A stretch of DNA of 64,000 nt, taken from assembly GCA_003644505.1 (NCBI GenBank), contig QNCM01000003.1, forward strand, positions 1 to 64,000, in the 5' to 3' direction. The notes beneath the pieces were generated by a model. It was not told where the DNA came from. It was given only the letters and a program-made list of their open reading frames with translations, and made no database searches. Both the position numbers and the translations under genes were made by a program. Shown in pieces: positions 5,760 to 13,529 of the stretch; the stretch's first letter is position 1; every line of letters starts with the position of its first letter. This DNA comes from Candidatus Makaraimicrobium thalassicum (GTDB lineage: Bacteria; Omnitrophota; Gorgyraeia; Tantalellales; Tantalellaceae).

Positions 5760-6326
5760 TTGCGCGTTCGTCCAGATATTGCCATCAAAGCATTCATCTG
5801 GGAAACGCTGGGCATTTTACTTCTGATTGCAGTTGGACTGCTTTTCTTTGGCAATTTGAAACTTATCACGACTTTGACATTAGTGTTTTATGGGATTAGA
5901 GTGGTTATGTTATATTTTTATGAGTTTTTTTGGGTAAAAGTGGGGCATGCGATGGTCAAGACGTTGTTGAATAGATTGTCTCGTATTAAGCAATTCCTAA
6001 AAAGGAATCCAAAGTCTGAATTGATGCGTCGGTTGAAAACGAATAATATTACGATCTTCAATGAAGAAAGAGTGCTCGAATATATCGATAGGGCGGGGGA
6101 ACGTTTTTTGTTTTTATTACGAGAGATTGTTCATAGCTTGTTAGACAATGGTATTCCGGTGCGCATCACTATTGGACATAATTATTATTGTGTTCCAGCC
6201 GTGGTGGTTATTGGTGTAACTAGAAATGCAAATGAGGTTAAGTTGATTAATAGACAAAAGTATAAAGCAGAGAAATTGATGCGGCAAGTAAACGGGCTGA
6301 TTCTCGTTGAGTGGGCATACAGATAA
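5760..6326 (+). CDS. DUF2061-like membrane protein with extra C-terminal domain, 188 aa
   Basis: Residues 1-60 match the pattern of DUF2061: IKAFIWETLGILLL, a second segment with LLFFGNLKL, and LYFYEFFWVKV where the family has LYYLHERVW. This gives two or three membrane helices. From about residue 65 comes a soluble part, basic at first (RLSRIKQFLKRNPKSELMRRLK), then helical and beta, that is not part of DUF2061 and that I do not recognise. The TTG start at 5760 abuts the previous stop and has GAGGGGGAG in front. Its stop overlaps the next ATG (TAATG). It may anchor a phage process at the membrane. Confidence 0.6.
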   Translation: MRVRPDIAIKAFIWETLGILLLIAVGLLFFGNLKLITTLTLVFYGIRVVMLYFYEFFWVKVGHAMVKTLLNRLSRIKQFLKRNPKSELMRRLKTNNITIFNEERVLEYIDRAGERFLFLLREIVHSLLDNGIPVRITIGHNYYCVPAVVVIGVTRNANEVKLINRQKYKAEKLMRQVNGLILVEWAYR

Positions 6327-6907
6327 TGGTTATTGTTGGTCAGCAAGATACAATCAGCGGATACGATTTATTATTAACTGGCGATAAGTGGATTAAATTT
6401 ACTCGTCTTGATAATACTTTTCTATTGTCAATATTAAAAAATGCTAAGGCGACTGCCTCGGCTTTGATTTTTCATAACATAGAAGACATTGCTTTTGTAG
6501 ATGAAATTTTCCGTCTTGCTGGTTGGCGTAAAAAAGATAAATTATTTTGGTGTACAGATTTTACCTATAATCAGCCGCGCATGCGTTATCAGCAAAAAGT
6601 TTATGTGATCAGTTGGTATACACGCGGACGAGTTTGGACGTTTACTCCACTTAAGCCCCCGTTGCCGTTTTTACGGTTTAAACCTTTTCCAGGGTTTAGG
6701 CGTAATATTCCCCATGAACAAAGTTTGGATCTTTTGCGGATCCTTATTAAAAATCATAGTAATTTGGACGAACTTGTTTTTGATCCGTTTGCAGATAAGT
6801 GTATAGTAGAATTAGCCGCTCATGCAGAAGGAAGAAAGTCGATTTGTTGCGTTGAAACCTCTCGACAAAAAATAAAAGTAGAGGAGTCACTGAGGCGATG
6901 GTGTTAA
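6326..6907 (+). CDS. Methyltransferase-like protein lacking the catalytic motif, 193 aa
   Basis: The C-terminal end, LDELVFDPFADKCIVELAAHAEGRKSICC..., has the form of the SAM-binding motif of beta-class DNA methylases (VLDPFxGSGTTxxAA...GRxxIGIE). The N-terminal YDLLLTGDKW sits where these enzymes have DLxLTDPPY. The catalytic D/S-P-P-Y is absent and the FxGxG glycines are changed (DPFADKC), so it is probably not an active methyltransferase. It may have been kept as a DNA- or SAM-binding protein. ATG 6326 overlaps the previous stop by one base, a sign of coupled translation; its end overlaps the next gene by 10 nt. Confidence 0.6.
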   Translation: MVIVGQQDTISGYDLLLTGDKWIKFTRLDNTFLLSILKNAKATASALIFHNIEDIAFVDEIFRLAGWRKKDKLFWCTDFTYNQPRMRYQQKVYVISWYTRGRVWTFTPLKPPLPFLRFKPFPGFRRNIPHEQSLDLLRILIKNHSNLDELVFDPFADKCIVELAAHAEGRKSICCVETSRQKIKVEESLRRWC

Positions 6908-7911
6908 GAAAAGCTTTTATCACTGGCGTTACCGGACAGGACGGTACGATTTTAAGCAATTATCTTCTTTATAAGGGGTATGACGTATATGGAATGTGTC
7001 GTCATCATGCCACTCCGCAGGTTTGGCGGCTTGAATATACCGGAACATTATGGCATCCTAAATTTCATCTTGTGTCGGGTGATTTGACCGATTATTCCTC
7101 GCTTGTTAAATTGATGAACGAAATACGCCCCCACGAGGTTTATCATCTTGGTGCGATGTCGTTTGTTGGTGAAAGTTTCAATACTCCAATAGCTACTTGT
7201 GATATAAATGCAATGGGGACATTAAGATTATTGGAGGCGGTACGTTTGTGCTGTCCAGATGCTAAAGTTTATATTGCTTGCACTAGTGAAATGTTCGGTT
7301 ATGAAAATTATGATGGTGTTATGAACGAAGAAACTGCGTTTCATCCACGGTCGCCATATGGTGTTTCTAAGGTTTTTGCTTATTATATTGGTGTGAATTA
7401 TCGTGAAGCTTATAATATGTTTGTATGTAATGGCATTTTATTTAATCACGAAAGTATTTTACGTGGAGATGAATTTGTTACTCAAAAGATTTGTCAAGCT
7501 GCTGCTAATTGTGAAAAAGTTCATCTGGGAAATGTTCATGCTTGTCGCGATTGGGGATGCGCGATTGATTATTGTATAGGAATGTATAGAATGCTTCAGC
7601 AGGATAAGCCGGATGATTATGTTTTAGCTACCGGCAAAACTCATTCAGTATTGGAATTATGCGAGATAGCTTATCGGTCTGTGGGGTTGGACTATCGCAA
7701 ATTTTTGGTTATAGATGAGAAATTCAAACGTCCATCTGATGTTAATAGACTATGTGGTGATGCATCTAAAGCGCACAAGTTATTAAAATGGCGTCCGACG
7801 GTTACTTTTGAGCAACTTATTAAGGAGATGGTGCAAGCTTGGAATGGACCGAAACTGTGGGCACCACGATATAGCGAGCGTGAAGAATTGATGGACGATG
7901 CTGATAATTAA
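6898..7911 (+). CDS. gmd: GDP-mannose 4,6-dehydratase
   Basis: The 337-aa extended short-chain dehydrogenase starts with the nucleotide-binding motif ITGVTGQDG (residues 8-16), the GMD-specific version of GxxGxxG. Catalytic residues are visible as CTSEMFG (T129/S130, E131) and YGVSK (Y154, K158). The substrate-loop signature NGILFNHESILRGDEFVTQKI matches the family. It converts GDP-mannose to GDP-4-dehydro-6-deoxymannose, the precursor of GDP-fucose, GDP-rhamnose and perosamine. No second-step enzyme follows, so the product may enter a host pathway or serve glycosylation of phage or host components. The length is normal. Confidence 0.93.
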   Translation: MVLRKAFITGVTGQDGTILSNYLLYKGYDVYGMCRHHATPQVWRLEYTGTLWHPKFHLVSGDLTDYSSLVKLMNEIRPHEVYHLGAMSFVGESFNTPIATCDINAMGTLRLLEAVRLCCPDAKVYIACTSEMFGYENYDGVMNEETAFHPRSPYGVSKVFAYYIGVNYREAYNMFVCNGILFNHESILRGDEFVTQKICQAAANCEKVHLGNVHACRDWGCAIDYCIGMYRMLQQDKPDDYVLATGKTHSVLELCEIAYRSVGLDYRKFLVIDEKFKRPSDVNRLCGDASKAHKLLKWRPTVTFEQLIKEMVQAWNGPKLWAPRYSEREELMDDADN

Positions 7912-8902
7912 TCTTAATGATTATGTATTAACTAGCGCTGGCTATTCTGATTTAGGTAGCCTTAATAGCTGGAATTACATTTTATCAAGCAACGCAGAGG
8001 AGTGTGACATCACGTATAAAGAAGATGTCGTAGACAAGTTTTTTGTTATTAAAACTGCTAATAATTTTGAATTTTGTGGGTTACCAGGACAAATATGGAA
8101 ATTACATAGTGGGACTTCAAAGCCCACGGAATATTTAATACGTGGTGATAAGTTGGTTATTAGTAGCAATCCGTTTCCTTTCAATCGTTATGAACGCATT
8201 GATTCACCCCTTCTCAAATATTGCGGAAATGATTTTGCGTTTTTAAGTGCGTTGGCAACGGTTGGACAGGTTAAGCATGGTGCTTTTACATGGCGTGCTT
8301 ATCGTGCAACTGAAGAGTATTTATCGTTGTTTCATAAATTGTATGAGGTTTTGAAGAGATACGAAATAGATTTTAGTTTATTTTTTTCTGCTACAGGCTT
8401 GCCGCGCATTGTGGTCAATGATAGTCGGGCAGTGCGTTTGTTTCATGATTTTAGTTTACAAGTACCACGTCAGTTCTTTCATTCACCACTAGATATTGTT
8501 TATCGTTATTTGGGGATTATTTTTTCTATCAATGTATCATTTGGACACGGGCATTCACATGTATGGCGACGCGTTCTTTTAAAACGTAATTTATCATTTT
8601 TACAGTCGTTAAGGATGTTGTTGTGTTGTTTAGGCATTTATAGTAGGATTGTGGCTAATAGATTTTTGGTTATTAATGCTGAATTTATACATAAAATGCG
8701 GTCTTTTGTTTTTATGTTTAAATCTGCCGAACGTAAATATTATAAACTTTACAAATCAATTCATCCGTCACGATTTCGAGATTATTTGCGGATCATAAGT
8801 GTACAATATGTTACGAAACCGAGTAGAAAATATGTGATTGATACTGAACAAGATTTAATAGTTAATGGGGTAATTGTTAGCGGAGGGGCAAGTGGTAGAT
8901 AA
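7898..8902 (+). CDS. Free-standing intein-like (Hint/LAGLIDADG) protein, degenerate, 334 aa
   Basis: The N-terminal 90 residues follow the Hint pattern: DYVLTSAGYSDLGSL like intein block A, then VIKTANNFEFCGLPGQIW where inteins have the block B T-x-x-H, then YLIRGDKLVI like the end of the splicing domain. The middle resembles two LAGLIDADG halves (FAFLSALATVGQV near 113-125; YRYLGIIFSINVSF near 200-213), but neither contains the catalytic acid. The C-terminus DTEQDLIVNGVIVSGG matches intein block F, but no His-Asn end follows. Start Cys, block B His and terminal Asn are all missing, so splicing and cutting should both be lost, yet the frame is open. It overlaps gmd by 14 nt and the reductase gene by 11 nt. 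Confidence 0.6.
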   Translation: MLIINLNDYVLTSAGYSDLGSLNSWNYILSSNAEECDITYKEDVVDKFFVIKTANNFEFCGLPGQIWKLHSGTSKPTEYLIRGDKLVISSNPFPFNRYERIDSPLLKYCGNDFAFLSALATVGQVKHGAFTWRAYRATEEYLSLFHKLYEVLKRYEIDFSLFFSATGLPRIVVNDSRAVRLFHDFSLQVPRQFFHSPLDIVYRYLGIIFSINVSFGHGHSHVWRRVLLKRNLSFLQSLRMLLCCLGIYSRIVANRFLVINAEFIHKMRSFVFMFKSAERKYYKLYKSIHPSRFRDYLRIISVQYVTKPSRKYVIDTEQDLIVNGVIVSGGASGR

Positions 8903-11900
8903 ACGTCCGGTTTTGACAGAACACGCTCTTTTTTTGCTAGAACAACGTTATTTGCGACGTAACGAAAAAGGAGAAATTATCGAAACACCACGTCAATTAT
9001 TCGAGCGTGTTGCGCGATGTGTAGCATATCCGGAGAAGAAGTATGGTAAGAAAAATTATGAATATTGGTATAATAGGATTCTTAATTCTTTATTAGATTT
9101 AGATTTTGTTCCGGCGTCCCCATATCTGTTTAATGCGCGTGATCCTGAAAGGGAAAAAGTTGGCGGTTTGTTTTCATGTTTTGTGATTCCTTTGGAGGAT
9201 TCTATTGAAAGCATTTATAAGTGTATGGGGGAGGCGGCAAAAATTTATCAGCATGCTGGTGGAGTTGGAATCGATCTGTCTCCATTACGTGAGAAAGGTG
9301 CCCCAGTAAAAACTGCTGGTGGTGTTTCGTCTGGACCATTGTCTTTCTTAGAAGTATTTAATAAGTCGTCTGAGGTAGTTGTACAGGGTGGAGTAAGGCG
9401 GGCTGCTTCGATTGCGTTTTTAGATGTTAGTCATCCTGATATTATTGATTTTATTAGTATAAAATCGCGTAATTTGCCAGAAATTAACAGATTGATGAAA
9501 ATTATTTTAACAACTCAGGATAAGGTATTACGTAATTTTGCTAAACTCGAATTGAAAAAATTGCAACAGATTACGAGTTTTAATTTGTCCGTAAAATTAA
9601 CTGATAAATTTATGAATGCCGTTGCGAACGATGAAGATTGGCATCTCATTTCACCCTCAACTAAAAAAGTGGTCAAAACTATTAAAGCCCGAAAATTATT
9701 TAGAATGATTTGTGAATATGCTTGGAGGAGTGGGGATCCAGGAGTAGTATTTATTGATACAGTAAACAAACATGATAAACTCTCCCAGCTGGGGAGAATT
9801 GAAGCAAGCAACCCCTGCCATTTTGGCAGTTCAAAATTGTTAACTCCGCGTGGTTTTGTCAAAATTAAGGATCTGGTCTGCCAAGATGGCAGATTGGTTA
9901 ATGCTCAGGGTGATATTGTTCATGGTAAAGTATGGTATTCTGGCAAGAAGAAGGTAGTAAAGCTTGTTTTTAATGATGGTAATGAGATAATTTGCACGCC
10001 AGATCATAAGTATTTAACCGAAGATGGAGAGGTTGTTCAAGCTGCCGATTTGAAAGGCAAAAGAATAGCAAAATATCGCCCGTTACGAGGACACGATCCT
10101 TTGTTTGTGAAATTGGGGTATATCCAGGGTGACGGTATTTTGTCGCGATTAATGGTTGGTGATCATTTACGAATTTGTTTTGGGCAAAAGGATGGCGATG
10201 TTTTGTCTTATTTTGGATATGAAAGTAATGTAAGATATGTAACCACACGTGAATTTGATAATATTTTAGGATTATTGGGTTTTGATTTTCGTACTTTGCC
10301 ATATAGAACTTTGCCATCGACTATTTTTGACTGGGATGAAAGGCGGATTCGTTCGTTTTTGTGTGGATTGTATAGTGCGAATGGGTCGATCTTAAACCCT
10401 AAGAAGTACCATCGTATTACGCTTAAAACAACCTGTCGTAAATTGGCTGAACAAGTACAGGAACTTTTGTTGCGGTTTAATATTAAATCTTATATCACAA
10501 CAAACAAGAGTCAAAAAATTAAATTCAAGAATGGCACTTATCATTGTCGAGAATCTTATGATTTGAATATAGGAAATATGGATGGTATTTTCAAGTTTTA
10601 TTATTTGATTGGTTTCATTCATGAATATAAAAACCAGCGGCTTGAGCAGTTGCTTGGTATAGTAAGCGACAGCTTGGTTGTTGAAGTAGTAGATTACGGC
10701 GAAGAAGATGTATATGATTTTACTGAACCATTGACACATTGGGGTATCGTAAGTGGTTTAATTACTTCAAATTGCAGTGAGATTTTTATGCATCCTTACG
10801 AATCCTGTAATCTCAACGCCATCAATCTTACCAAACATATTAAGAACGGTCAAATCGATTGGGAAAAACTTCGACAAACAGTTCAAGCGATAGTTCATGT
10901 TGCTGACAACGCCATTGATGTTAGTGCCTATCCCCTTAAAGAAATCGAGAAAATGACCAAATCTACACGTGGCATTGGTATTGGCGTGATGGGATTTGCT
11001 GATATATTAGTTGATTTAGGTATTCCTTATGATTCGGTTGAGGCACGTAACTTATTGTCTGAAATTTATAAAAGAATTAACGAATATGCCATCGAAGAAT
11101 CTAAGAAGCTTGCCGAACAACGCGGTGTTTTTAAGCTGTATAAGGGATCTTATTGGGATAAAAAGGGAATTAAAGTCCGCAATGCTTTTTTCACTACGGC
11201 GCAACCTACTGGTAGCGTTGCGATTATTGCCGGTGTTTCACATAGCATTGAACCTTACTATAATGTTTATTATCAACGTCGTACAGCCGATGGTGATGTT
11301 TTAACTGTCTTAAATGAACGTTTTGAGTGCAAGCTAAGAGAACGGGGAATTGATGTTGATAAGGTTATCGAAGAATTAAAACAGAAAGGCACTATTCAAA
11401 AGATTGATTGGTTGCCCAAAGATATTAAAGAACTTTTCAAATGTGCTCATGATATACATTATACAGATCATTTGGCGATGCAAGCCGCCGCACAAAAATA
11501 TGTCGATTCTGGGATTTCAAAAACGATTAATTGTCCAGCTGATATTAGTGTAAAAGATGTAGAAGATATTTATTTTCTTGCATGGAAGTGGGGTTGCAAA
11601 GGGGTAACTATTTTCCGTGAAGGTTGCAAAGAGGGTGTTTTGAGCCTGAAAAGCAGCGATGAAAAATATCATGATGAATTACGCGAATTTCTTATTCAAA
11701 AGTTTTGCCGTGAAGGATTAACCGCTAAAGAGATTTCTGAGCTATTAGGCGTTTCGGAACAGATGGTGTTTAGTAAATTAAAACGTTACGGGATTAAGAA
11801 AAGCGAATTCGACACAGCTAAAAACTACAGCAAAGTTAAATTAACGTCTATTTTGCGCGAAATTATTATTGCTAATTTAATGGTAGGACATTCAAAGATT

Positions 11901-12467
11901 ACTGTTATTAATAACCAAGGATCCTATCGACAAGTTATTGATCATTTAGATTATGCCACTAGTGTTCGTGCGAAGTTTATAGCTAATGGAATTAGTTGTA
12001 CTAATATTATGAGCATTGCGACCGATAAAGTTTATTATTACTTTGATACGGCATTTCTGAAAGATATTTGTGCTTTACCAGTTAAGGATAATGTTTTACA
12101 ACTAAGCAGAAAGGATTTACATGAATTATTAACGCCACATTTTGTGCGTCATCTTTTTTTAGTCGGAGCTCAACGAACAGGGCATGGGGGTATCAAGTTT
12201 ATTACTAATAGTAGAAATGGTAAAATATTAAAATCTTTTATGTGGATGTTGGCTAATAAGGTAGGTTTTGAGGTTAAAATTAAAGAAAATGAAGTTTATA
12301 TTCCTAAGTCGGCAGTTGGTGATTTTTACGCTTTTATTGAGTCTAGCCCGTTTACAATGAGTGATGTAGAAGAAGAGGCGATTTGTCCAGAATGTGGTGA
12401 TAGATTAAAGACCGTAGAAGGTTGTTTGCGTTGCCTGAACTGTGGTTGGGGAAGATGTAGTATCTAA
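8892..12467 (+). CDS. nrdJ: Class II (B12-dependent) ribonucleotide reductase with intein and C-terminal insert
   Basis: Reductase core: FSCFVIPLEDS, HAGGVGIDLSPLR, GGVRRAA, then EASNP | CSEIFMHPYESCNLNAINL, TQPTGSVAIIAG and a zinc tail CPECGDRLKTVEGCLRCLNCG. The two cysteines of CSEIFMHPYESC, 11 residues apart, are the radical and partner cysteines of class II enzymes. It reduces ribonucleotides to deoxyribonucleotides using adenosylcobalamin, for phage DNA synthesis. No ATP-cone is seen. A 319-residue intein interrupts NP/C, and a second foreign domain of about 230 residues lies before the zinc tail. GTG 8892 was chosen because GGAGG (8882-8886) precedes it; a TTG at 8874 has no such site. 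Total length is 1191 aa against roughly 640 without the inserts. Confidence 0.95.
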   Translation: MVDKRPVLTEHALFLLEQRYLRRNEKGEIIETPRQLFERVARCVAYPEKKYGKKNYEYWYNRILNSLLDLDFVPASPYLFNARDPEREKVGGLFSCFVIPLEDSIESIYKCMGEAAKIYQHAGGVGIDLSPLREKGAPVKTAGGVSSGPLSFLEVFNKSSEVVVQGGVRRAASIAFLDVSHPDIIDFISIKSRNLPEINRLMKIILTTQDKVLRNFAKLELKKLQQITSFNLSVKLTDKFMNAVANDEDWHLISPSTKKVVKTIKARKLFRMICEYAWRSGDPGVVFIDTVNKHDKLSQLGRIEASNPCHFGSSKLLTPRGFVKIKDLVCQDGRLVNAQGDIVHGKVWYSGKKKVVKLVFNDGNEIICTPDHKYLTEDGEVVQAADLKGKRIAKYRPLRGHDPLFVKLGYIQGDGILSRLMVGDHLRICFGQKDGDVLSYFGYESNVRYVTTREFDNILGLLGFDFRTLPYRTLPSTIFDWDERRIRSFLCGLYSANGSILNPKKYHRITLKTTCRKLAEQVQELLLRFNIKSYITTNKSQKIKFKNGTYHCRESYDLNIGNMDGIFKFYYLIGFIHEYKNQRLEQLLGIVSDSLVVEVVDYGEEDVYDFTEPLTHWGIVSGLITSNCSEIFMHPYESCNLNAINLTKHIKNGQIDWEKLRQTVQAIVHVADNAIDVSAYPLKEIEKMTKSTRGIGIGVMGFADILVDLGIPYDSVEARNLLSEIYKRINEYAIEESKKLAEQRGVFKLYKGSYWDKKGIKVRNAFFTTAQPTGSVAIIAGVSHSIEPYYNVYYQRRTADGDVLTVLNERFECKLRERGIDVDKVIEELKQKGTIQKIDWLPKDIKELFKCAHDIHYTDHLAMQAAAQKYVDSGISKTINCPADISVKDVEDIYFLAWKWGCKGVTIFREGCKEGVLSLKSSDEKYHDELREFLIQKFCREGLTAKEISELLGVSEQMVFSKLKRYGIKKSEFDTAKNYSKVKLTSILREIIIANLMVGHSKITVINNQGSYRQVIDHLDYATSVRAKFIANGISCTNIMSIATDKVYYYFDTAFLKDICALPVKDNVLQLSRKDLHELLTPHFVRHLFLVGAQRTGHGGIKFITNSRNGKILKSFMWMLANKVGFEVKIKENEVYIPKSAVGDFYAFIESSPFTMSDVEEEAICPECGDRLKTVEGCLRCLNCGWGRCSI
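9816..10772 (+). mobile_element. Intein in the ribonucleotide reductase (319 aa)
   Basis: The intein spans residues 309-627 of the precursor. It starts with Cys1 in CHFGSSKLLTPRGFVKIKDL (block A), has block B as ICTPDHKYL, and ends with VYDFTEPLTHWGIVSGLITSN followed by the +1 Cys, which is also the reductase radical cysteine. The penultimate residue is Ser, not the usual His. A LAGLIDADG endonuclease lies inside: the first motif LGYIQGDGI keeps the catalytic Asp, the second LCGLYSANGS has Asn instead, so DNA cleavage may be impaired. Splicing must work for the enzyme to form. Confidence 0.9.
11661..12357 (+). mobile_element. HTH plus degenerate LAGLIDADG domain inserted in the reductase linker
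   Basis: Between the core end (GVTIFREGCKEGVL) and the zinc tail lie about 230 extra residues. They begin with a helix-turn-helix, LTAKEISELLGVSEQMVFSKL, followed by a domain whose phrases LREIIIANLMVGHSKI and HLFLVGAQRTGHGGIKF line up with LAGLIDADG endonuclease motifs (LLGDGxI and WFMDDGxRTGHGG). In both places the catalytic Asp is absent. No intein splice blocks surround it, so it is a permanent in-frame insert. Boundaries are approximate. Confidence 0.65.
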
Positions 12468-12480
12468 CCGTATAAATAAT
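12468..12480 (+). promoter_or_regulatory. Late-promoter-like motif CCGTATAAATAAT
   Basis: It immediately follows the reductase stop and lies 39 bp before the first gene of the sigma/terminase cluster. It contains TATAAATA, the phage T4 late promoter core, and belongs to the AAMCGTATWAAMTA set found in almost every intergenic gap to the right. Confidence 0.6.
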
Positions 12481-12506
12481 TGGCGATTATACCCTATGGA
12501 GGCGAA

Positions 12507-12776
12507 ATGAACCAATCAACACCAAGCCGGTTTGATCGGGAAATCGTTCAGCGCTATCAAGATGTTGTTGTTCACAATGTAGAAGAGGCTTTCGATAATA
12601 ATGATGGTCGCATTTTGAAGATGAAGAACGGAAAAACTTTTCGCGTTAAGAAAAATTGTTCAAAATGTTTTGGTTTTGGGTATCGGGGACTGCTTGAGGT
12701 CACGCTGTCTGATGGAACTAAGTTCACTACACTGGACATGTGCTCATGTCTCCGGGAGATTGAAAATGGACGATAA
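12507..12776 (+). CDS. Small zinc-binding protein with CxxCxGxGxxG, 89 aa
   Basis: ATG 12507 has GGAGG at 12498-12502. After an acidic N-terminal half comes VKKNCSKCFGFGYRG followed by MCSC near the C-terminus, a DnaJ-type zinc motif (CxxCxGxG...CxC). Short proteins of this kind are common in phages near packaging genes; their function is not known to me. The next gene starts inside its last codons (11-nt overlap), so the two are co-translated. Confidence 0.65.
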   Translation: MNQSTPSRFDREIVQRYQDVVVHNVEEAFDNNDGRILKMKNGKTFRVKKNCSKCFGFGYRGLLEVTLSDGTKFTTLDMCSCLREIENGR

Positions 12777-12930
12777 GAAGCATTGTGAAATCTGTGGAAA
12801 GTTAAAGTGCCATTGTATTGACAGTATTGTAAAAGCTGGCACCCTCCCACCGAAAGTAAAATTTATTGGTCCAGAAATTGTCCCTAGCGGAGTCGCACAG
12901 GAATGTTTGAAGAAACCGAACGAAGAATAA
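12766..12930 (+). CDS. Small CxxC protein, 54 aa
   Basis: ATG 12766 follows GGGAGATTGAAA. The protein starts MDDKKHCEICGKLKCHC, a compact four-cysteine zinc knuckle, followed by a proline-containing tail (AGTLPPKVKFIGPEIVP). It overlaps both neighbours (12776 and 12903), a typical operon arrangement. Function unknown; a binding adaptor is possible. Confidence 0.55.
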   Translation: MDDKKHCEICGKLKCHCIDSIVKAGTLPPKVKFIGPEIVPSGVAQECLKKPNEE

Positions 12931-13529
12931 TAGAGAAATATAATAACGGATTACCTATTGACTATTCTGATGTAGCTGAAATTGTTGAATATTTAATAAA
13001 TATTAAGCTCAATAAGGCAAATTTTGTTATTCCGGGGTATGATCTTGATGACGTAGCCCAAGAATTGCGTCTTAAATGTTGGAATGTTATTAAACATTTT
13101 CGACCAGGCGTTTACACTGCTTATAATTTTTTGGGTCGTTGTATTGACAATCATATTCGCGATATTATGCGACGTTATACGGTGCGGCGCAGCAATACTT
13201 GTTTTTATTGCTTATATTATGACAAAGATGAATGTCGTCTTTATAAAGATCCAACTCAATGTCCGCGTTATCGTCGTTATATAGAAATGAAAAAACGTAA
13301 GGAAAATGTTTCATTTATGAAAATCGGGTTAGATGAACTTGCCGATCAAATTAGTACAAGCGACGTTGCTGTTCGGTATGAAGATAAAATAGTGGCAATT
13401 AGAAATTATTTGTCGCCGGACGGTGCATATTTGTTTGAGTGTTATTTGGCGGGTTCTGGTCTGTCTAATAAAGATTATGAGCGGTTATATGAGGAGGTTA
13501 GGTATGTTGTCGAACGGTACATCGAGTAA
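12903..13529 (+). CDS. Phage RNA polymerase sigma factor (region 2 type), probable late sigma
   Basis: Residues 43-97 (IPGYDLDDVAQELRLKCW... to RCIDNHIRDIMRRYTVRR) have the form of sigma-70 region 2: an entry helix with D-D-x-x-Q-E, a core-binding helix and a basic region 2.3-2.4 helix that reads the -10 element. A zinc-knuckle insert follows (C100, C103, C111, C120). The rest (about 150-208) is helical but has no clear region 4 helix-turn-helix. Its 208-aa size and single recognition domain resemble T4 gp55, which reads only a TATAAATA element. Motifs with that core lie before the neighbouring gene groups, so I infer that it drives late transcription. Confidence 0.75.
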   Translation: MFEETERRIIEKYNNGLPIDYSDVAEIVEYLINIKLNKANFVIPGYDLDDVAQELRLKCWNVIKHFRPGVYTAYNFLGRCIDNHIRDIMRRYTVRRSNTCFYCLYYDKDECRLYKDPTQCPRYRRYIEMKKRKENVSFMKIGLDELADQISTSDVAVRYEDKIVAIRNYLSPDGAYLFECYLAGSGLSNKDYERLYEEVRYVVERYIE

